DNA from: Calliopum simillimum
Taxonomy: Eukaryota > Arthropoda > Insecta > Diptera > Lauxaniidae
DNA length: 64,000 nt
NCBI GenBank assembly: GCA_951812925.1
Contig: OX638372.1
Location: 9,808,410-9,872,409 of the forward strand
Reading direction: 5' to 3'
This document shows, one piece after another, positions 58,243 through 64,000 of the stretch (position 1 is its first letter; each line of letters begins with the position of its first letter). A program made the position numbers and the translations under genes. The notes under the pieces are model-generated. The model searched no databases, was not told the DNA's origin, and was given only the letters and a program-made list of their open reading frames with translations.

Positions 58243-58248
58243 TTTATT
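58243..58248 (-). terminator. Poly(A) signal AATAAA of the C9orf85-like gene
   Basis: AATAAA on the minus strand begins 8 bases after the stop codon of the gene at 58256-58939. Confidence 0.55.
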
Positions 58249-58255
58249 ATTATTG

Positions 58256-58939
58256 TTATGCTGGGATGTTTGAATCACTGTCACTATCACTGTAATCTCC
58301 ATCCGAGAGGTCTGAACAGTACAAATCAAAATCATCGTCCGTACCGTTTGCCAATTTGAGTTGTTCAATTTTTCTTAGCAGTTCATCACGAGAATGAGGC
58401 ACACGTAATTTAGGCTTAGATTCCTTTTCACCATCTTCCAAATCTTCTGTTTTCTTCTCTTCGTCCTCGACCTCAGCAGCAGTTGCTGGTCTCCTTTTAC
58501 CTTTTGACATGTAGCGTAGAAATGCGCGTCGTTTACGTTCTGGAAATGATTTCACTAATCGCTCCATTTCCACTTTCAACTTGAGCTCCTCCTCTGGTGT
58601 TGGTTGCGGTGGTTCAATTTCAACTTCTTCAGCGCTCTTTAAACACTTTGCACAAACACGAGTCTCTAACGCGCAACCGCGACAGAGCACATGATATGCT
58701 TTCTTTATGTTACGTTGTTGACATCTTGTGCATGTCTTGGCCTGCGACAGTGGTTTGTACTTTTTATATTTAATCTTCCATTCAATCACGCCTTTACAAT
58801 GTTGGCAAACTTCAGAAATATGTAAAGTATTTATAAACTTCTGTTTGGGTGTTTTGTCATGCAAATCGTTTTTAAAGACATGGCGATTTTTATGCTTCTG
58901 GGCGCGTGTACGAGAACCATTGCCGCGTTCCGTACTCAT
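58256..58939 (-). CDS. C9orf85 homologue (DUF2039), cysteine-rich conserved protein
   Basis: A 227-aa product. It starts MSTERGNGSRTRAQKHKNRH, the RxRxQKHxN-type N terminus of the C9orf85/DUF2039 family, followed by VCQHCKGVIEWKIKYKKYKP and four CxxC pairs (45/48, 70/73, 86/89, 96/99) that probably bind two zinc ions. The C-terminal half is charged and low in complexity, with an acidic Asp/Ser tail. Family members are conserved across eukaryotes with no established function; human C9orf85 is shorter (about 180 aa), the extra length here being the acidic tail. ATG 58939 is chosen because a splice acceptor TTTCTTCCAG ends two bases upstream and the family start aligns with it. Confidence 0.92.
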   Translation of the reverse strand: MSTERGNGSRTRAQKHKNRHVFKNDLHDKTPKQKFINTLHISEVCQHCKGVIEWKIKYKKYKPLSQAKTCTRCQQRNIKKAYHVLCRGCALETRVCAKCLKSAEEVEIEPPQPTPEEELKLKVEMERLVKSFPERKRRAFLRYMSKGKRRPATAAEVEDEEKKTEDLEDGEKESKPKLRVPHSRDELLRKIEQLKLANGTDDDFDLYCSDLSDGDYSDSDSDSNIPA

Positions 58940-58941
58940 GG

Positions 58942-59007
58942 CTGGAAGAAATATTACAAAATATATGTAATTATTTGGTTTAATAAATGTTGCACTAATA
59001 AGTTTAC
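58942..59007 (-). other. 5' UTR intron of the C9orf85-like gene
   Basis: The donor CAA|GTAAAC at 59007 and acceptor TTCTTCCAG at 58942 delimit a 66-bp intron, a typical minimum size for flies, just upstream of the ATG. The non-coding first exon lies at 59008 and beyond. Confidence 0.6.
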
Positions 59008-59139
59008 TTGATTTCAATTGTTGTCCACAAAATTATTCCAAAACGTGTTCAGCTGTCAAAAATGTGAGAAATGTCAAAACAAAATCAGAGAAATGAATTC
59101 ACCAATCACTATGGTGAATTTAAAGCGACAGCTAACCCT

Positions 59140-59571
59140 CAGTGTTGTCATCTTAAGGAATTTTCCCTTAGATTTAGGGGATTTTAAAAGGCCTAGGGGA
59201 AATCTAGGGGATACTTTTATGTAGATGTTAAGAATACCTTATTTTAAAATATATAATATGACATTATAGTACATGTTAACAAAAAATATTTTTATTTATA
59301 AAATTTCATTTTGAAATTTGGAAAAATTTTTTTTTTTGTTACCATAATATAAATGTTCCATATTTAGGGGAAATTTTGTTAAAAGTCCAGAATTTGGGGG
59401 AAATTTCTTTATGAAAAATAATAATTTCGTTCTGAAATTTGGAACTTCCTTGTTTTTTTGGTCGCAAAATATAACATTTTCCATTTAGGGGAAATTTCGT
59501 CAGAAAACCAAAATTTAGGGGAAATCTCGTGCAATCTGGGGGAAAATAGGAGAACCTACCTGGCAACACTG
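59140..59571. mobile_element. 432-bp TIR element (CAGTGTTGYCA) with GGGGAAAT repeats
   Basis: CAGTGTTGTCA at the left and TGGCAACACTG at the right are 11-bp TIRs with one change. TTTAGGGGAAATTT-like phrases recur at least six times inside in the same direction. CAGTG termini are common in hAT elements, but an 8-bp duplication was not found. It lies 5' of the C9orf85-like gene and within an intron or 5' flank of the plus-strand gene at 59781. Confidence 0.6.
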
Positions 59572-59780
59572 TTCAACTGTTTCTTTTTCACTACTAAGTG
59601 GTATGCCTAAAGGTATGCTAGCATTTTTTTCATTTTACATACAACTTTGTTAATAAGTTTTCAAACGAAAAAAATCTTAAAAAAAAAATATGTTGCATAC
59701 CTTAGGGAAAATTATTGCTATTGCTACTTAAATTTCAAATTAATTCTAAAAATGTAACTGAAACGTTATGTCTTTTTCAG

Positions 59781-60555
59781 GTGTTTCCCTACCCCTCACA
59801 ATGCGTGACCTCAAGCAATGCTTAATAGATTTGCTGCGTTCAGGTGGCATTCCCGTGGGTGACAATAGCACTGGAGCCACAGCCACACAGTCCAAATCAA
59901 CGACTCACAAACCGAAAAAATTACACGAATACACTGCTGCCGATTGTGATGCGGCTTTTTTACGCAAATACCACGATCAGGGGATTGGAGGCGGCGGTGC
60001 CGCAAACATCATCTACTTCAATGAAAACCTCAGCATGACAAGAAAATACGATATGCGTCATTATCCTAGTGCCACACGCTATACCAGTTCAGCCTGCCAA
60101 TTGAGTAATTACAGCATGAGCGGTGATAGTATTTCACCTCAAAGTTCCACCCGCTCAAGAGAAAATGGTGATACTGAAAGTGAGCGATATTTTTCCTCTG
60201 AATATTCCGAGCGCCAAAGATCTCCAGCTGCTGGTGTTGGCGTTAGTAACTGTGGTGTGGTGCATAACAGCGGGAAAAGCAACAACAATAACAACAACAG
60301 CAGCAGCCACAATAGTTGTTGTCAAGGCGAAGGAGACGCCGCTAGCGCCGAGGCCCAACTGGATTCCTTTTGTACGCTCTGTACATCGACCTTCAGCTAC
60401 AACAAATGCTATCGTTATTGTGAAAACTCACTATGCGGCTCCAAATGTGACTCAGAGCGAGGTTCACGCGATAGTCGGCTTAGCCGTGGTAGCGGCAGTG
60501 GAGGTGGTGGTGCTGCTTTGTTGCATACAACGCGTGGCATACGTCAGCATGGCAG
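59781..60555 (+). CDS. Internal coding exon of an unidentified gene
   Basis: A 775-bp exon follows TATGTCTTTTTCAG and ends at CATGGCAG|GTGAGT. The frame is open throughout and split at both ends (two bases of a codon at each side), giving 257 complete codons. It begins VSLPLTMRDLKQCLIDLLRS and continues with LHEYTAADCDAAFLRKYH and IIYFNENLSMTRKYDMRHYP. A Ser/Asn/Gly-rich low-complexity region with an Asn run follows, then a cysteine cluster (CTLCTSTFSYNKCYRYC). I do not recognise it. Signal peptide and membrane segments are absent. Splice sites and codon use show a real gene whose other exons lie outside, implying introns over 3 kb. An ATG-initiated isoform from MRDLK or from 59768 cannot be excluded. 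Confidence 0.75.
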
Positions 60556-61738
60556 GTGAGTGAAAATTTAAGTTTTTTATTTTATTCTTATATGGTAGCT
60601 GAAGAAATAACGATAGACTGAAGGTGCAAACTTGTCAATTATACTTTATAATTTATACTACAATAAACCACCGAGAAAACTTTGCTTAAGTCTTGGGGTT
60701 TTTAATTTTCTCTTTCCCACCTTTTAAAATTTTAATTCAACGGCAGTTTTGCGTCCAGATTTATATTCACGACCAACTACTCCATAAGAAAGTATACCTT
60801 TCATTCAGATGATGGAAACATAAAAGATTTATACTAAGTATCCACCGGCTGTTTCGAGAGTTAACTCTAAATCTCGGCGTAAACTACGTGATGTTCCATA
60901 CAACAATAAATCTATTTCTGTCGAAATTTATTTTCAATCTGCTTATATATCCCTGCAGGACTACCGATTTTGGATACTTAACTTTGAAAATTGGTTTTAA
61001 ATGTCATTAAAAATTAAGCAATTGGAAGATAAATACTAAGAAGAAAAGGAAAAACAACCTTATATATAGCAACTTATAATATAGCGTTATTCGCAATTTA
61101 AACCAAGGATAACTTAAAATCCTGACGTGATAAAAAAAAGATTAAGCTCAGATTCGTAAATAGGAGGCTTCAAACCCTCTAATTAGCTATGAAATTCGGG
61201 AACGAAAAAAAAGTTGTAAGCTTGTAGGCTTGTTTTATTGAAATGGGGAAGTTTTTCTGAGAAAATTTTTAGTAGAAACATGAACTTACATATTAATCAA
61301 AATGGAAAGATCACTAAGAAAAATCATCAGCAGCAATTGACCATTTGATGGTGATCGCATACCTTTTATTTGGCGCTTTAGAAGTAAACGCTTTCATAGT
61401 ACCTTAATTTTAATTGCTTTATACGATTATAATAAAACTATTGGAGTAGTGATAATATATTTTATGGTTCAAATAGCAATAAACCACATGGAAAAAGTAA
61501 CATGGTATCAGTCATTCACTTAACACATTTCAATTTAATGTTTTGCTTAAAATCTGCTAAAAATGTTAAGCGTTTTTTGTGCATAAGTCAGAGGTGATGT
61601 GTAAATTGCTTAGAGTATGTATGTATATGTATTTAACTGTAAACTATAAAATCAATTGAAAAAATTTTGTGAAAAACCATTAGTATTGGCGCTTCAATAA
61701 TTGTGCAGCATTGAAAGTAAAAGCGTTTAATTGAAAGC

Positions 61739-61767
61739 AAAACGAAAGACTTAAGACACAAACTTCA
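61739..61767 (+). promoter_or_regulatory. Recurrent ACTTAAGACAC motif, site 4
   Basis: It holds CGAAAGACTTAAGACACAAA followed by CTTCA, sharing the core with the sites at 21689, 25463 and 62880. It lies in the presumed intron 3' of the exon at 59781. Confidence 0.5.
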
Positions 61768-62753
61768 ATAACCAACATTTCTTTGCTAGATAAATTGTAA
61801 TAAAATACAATACTTAATGTCTTTAGAAATCGGTCAATAGTCTTCTTCAAGTATATTTAATGCTTTCTGCTTATGAAATAAATTTAACAAACTAATTACA
61901 TAACGTACATAAGTCGCGGGGTCAATAATTGATTTTGTCATGTAATTTTCTTTTACGTTGTATAGTTGTTATTCAAACAAATTATGTGCACTTAAGCCTT
62001 TTTTTTCTGCAGCTTCACAAGCAAAAGGGTTAAATGAAATGCAACGACGAAAAGCGTTGTAAGATACTTGTGGCTTACTTTACGCTCTTCATAAAATTTG
62101 TGCATTTGCCGACAAGGCGAAAGAAAGAAATAAATGACCATTCATTTTCCAACTGCTAATTATGACACTTATTAGTTACGCCTTAAGTTAAAATGATACA
62201 TAGAAAATAATGTGAAATTTGCGGCAATGCACCAACATTGCTACATTTTTTGTTTGATTTATCTGCTTCATTGATCGCAGCGATGTTGATGGCGGCTGTG
62301 GTGGTGGTGACCATTTTCAATGAGTTGTTTATGATGATGATAGACAGCTAATCTCAAAGATGTTAAAAATATCGATGGAAAAAAAGAAAATTATGCCCAC
62401 AACAAGTTATTAGACGTCGTTGTGTTATAAGTTAATTTTATTTATTAACAAATGAAAACAGAAAAAACTCAAAAAACACTCTCACTTGTACTGTGCATTG
62501 CCATGAATGTTGCTGTGGTTGCTTGTTTTGCCATTTTTTCAAATTAGTTAAAGCCGTCGCTGTTGTTGTTGTTGTTGCAATTGTGGCTTTCTTGCAATTT
62601 GACATGCACCCAACCTCAACCCAATCGTCGTCATTGAGCTGTGAAAATATTCAAGAAAAACATAGAAAAAAGTTAACGCAAAGCAATGGAAATTAAAGAA
62701 ATAAGACGCAGCGGTATGATAATGCGTACATATTACAAAAACAAAAGAAGAAA

Positions 62754-62776
62754 CTGTTGTTGTTGTTGTTGTTGTT
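62754..62776 (+). repeat. (GTT)n microsatellite
   Basis: Seven uninterrupted GTT units; a shorter relative is at 62558-62578. Confidence 0.85.
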
Positions 62777-62879
62777 AATTTTACATATTTGCAATTGTGA
62801 AGATGCGCAGACAAAATAATGTAAAAGAAAAAAAAAAAAAAATTATAAAAATCTGTCACGCAAGTTGCATGCTGTAGCT

Positions 62880-62908
62880 AAACAAAAGACTTAAGTCACA
62901 AACTTGAG
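62880..62908 (+). promoter_or_regulatory. Recurrent ACTTAAGACAC motif, site 5
   Basis: It holds ACAAAAGACTTAAGTCACAA followed by ACTTGAG, and is preceded by AGCTAAAC-type sequence as at 25463. Confidence 0.5.
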
Positions 62909-63125
62909 CTTTTCATTAAAACCGATGACTGTTGTAGATATCTATAAACTTATATGTAGATTATGTTTTAAATAACTTAATAATTAAAGTTTTTACTAAA
63001 ATATATGCGCTTATGGAATTTGAATAAAATTTCTTGAATTTAATTAATGTCAATGTATTTTGGTGTAATTTTTGAACGAAAACTCAACTTAGTATGGAGG
63101 AGAGGTCTCGGTTTCTAGCAAACGT

Positions 63126-63527
63126 AGCGATGAGCAAAATTAATCTTGGTCTTGGTAAGTTTTCGAGACTAAGACCAAGACGCTGATATCTTTTCGAGAC
63201 CGAGACCAAAATTAAGACTGCCATGACCTTGGACTTATTCTTGGTCACGATAATCGTCAAGACCAAGGCTGCTTTTCATTCTGGGTAATTTATAGTTAAT
63301 AGTTACTGCACGTCCCTTTTGCGGATAAAATCATCTCTCATTTCGAGATTTGGCATCTTAAAAAACCCAACTACTTTGGAAAAATAAGGTTTCGAAATTT
63401 TGAATACTCAACAATCTGGATATTTTTTCAAGACCAAGACCGAGACCAAGACTTAATGACCAAGACTCAATATCAAATCCAAAACCAAGACTTAATGTCC
63501 AAGATCAATACTAAGACCAAGACTGCT
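63126..63527. mobile_element. AAGACC-rich TIR element, copy interrupted at the right
   Basis: It begins AGCGATGAGCAAAATTAATC, one change from the AGTGATGAGCAAA terminus, and follows the full copy at 22097 through GCTTTTCA, AATTTATAGTTAA, AAAATCATCTCT and the closing CAAGACC array up to ACTGCTAT. The expected right terminus is replaced by a foldback at 63528. Confidence 0.8.
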
Positions 63528-63825
63528 ATCTCTACAAAGTTTCATCAAATTGTTGAAATTGAAGAAGTTTTTCGAATCTAAAACTTCATTACAAAATGAA
63601 AAGCAGGATGTTTCGAAACGAAAATCGCCCCTAAAACTATGCAAGATTCTTTTTTATTTATTTTAAAACGGTTTGAAATGTCAAATGTTAAATAAAGTAT
63701 ATTGCATAGTTTTAGGGTGCGATTTTCGTTTTTAAACATCCTGTTTTTCATATTTTTTTACTGAAGCTTAAGACTCGCTATAACTTCTTTAACTTCAACA
63801 ATTGAAGAAAACTTCGTAGAAATGA
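63528..63825. mobile_element. About 300-bp foldback interrupting the AAGACC-rich element
   Basis: CTACAAAGTTTCATCAAATT, then AAGCAGGATGTTTCGAAACG and CCTAAAACTATGCAA on the left, are answered inverted by TTGCATAGTTTTAGG, ACATCCTGTTTTTCAT and CAATTGAAGAAAACTTCGTAG on the right. The loop is near 63650-63700. The right border beyond 63825 is uncertain. Confidence 0.6.
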
Positions 63826-64000
63826 ATTTTATAGTTTTTTATGGGCTTCAATTTTATGAAGTATTGTTGGCACCTTAAGGTAGTAGAAACTGAGATAATG
63901 AGTACAACTAGTCGAAAAAAGAAAGATTATGTGAATTAATTTTAAACGAAATTTTTATTTTTCGACCTGTACACATGATTTCTTTCTATAGCTCCGTCAT
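63826..64000. other. Window end, nothing recognised
   Basis: AT-rich sequence; neither coding text nor the missing terminus of the AAGACC-rich element is present. Confidence 0.4.

Larger units (their letters stand above)
60556..63125 (+). other. Presumed intron of the unidentified plus-strand gene
   Basis: There is no second exon that I can recognise. It contains two of the recurrent ACTTAAGACAC motifs (61739 and 62880) and (GTT)n runs near 62558-62578 and 62754-62776. Confidence 0.4.

Overview
This is an AT-rich nuclear window from a dipteran insect. The evidence for that is spliced genes with GT-AG introns, TATA/Inr and DRE-type promoter signals, insect eIF4B and TsetseEP/DUF725-type proteins, and very many small DNA transposons. 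A brachyceran, perhaps tephritid-like, fly genome fits best, but the species cannot be fixed from the sequence alone. There are no operons or prokaryotic features.

Layout. 1-12.2 kb is transposon-dominated: a large foldback, two copies of a TGTTCTGAAATC-type MITE, a mariner with perfect terminal repeats (3203-4392) whose transposase is broken, a fossil irritans-type mariner (about 8745-9625) and a copia-type retroelement that has lost its reverse transcriptase (about 9640-12234). One real small secreted-protein gene (TsetseEP/DUF725-like, minus strand, 4688-5402) sits inside it with a clean TATA box and Inr. 12-46 kb is a long desert without confident genes. It holds many MITEs and foldbacks with identifiable target-site duplications (TTAA, TTA, TA, AAAT, and an 8-bp hAT-type duplication), a pair of MITEs carrying SANT/Myb-like coding relics, two long dispersed repeats with internal 140-bp tandem units, and two GC-rich islands that could be promoters.

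46-61 kb is the gene-rich part: an eIF4B-family gene (minus, 46496-47334, 5' exon not found), a four-exon DExH RNA helicase with R3H and ankyrin domains of the YTHDC2/Bgcn/CG8915 group (minus, 49832-54944), a C9orf85/DUF2039 gene (minus, 58256-58939, with a 5' UTR intron) and one large internal coding exon of an unidentified plus-strand gene (59781-60555), followed by intron-like sequence to the window end. Apart from the shared minus orientation of three genes, nothing suggests that these loci act together.

The pattern that familiar classes explain least is a motif of about 29 bp (core AAAGACTTAAGACACAAAC). It recurs five times in the same orientation at 21.7, 24.6, 25.5, 61.7 and 62.9 kb, without obvious transposon borders. 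Coordinates of repeats were read by eye and can be off by a few bases; family names for transposons and proteins are from recognised motifs, not from searches.
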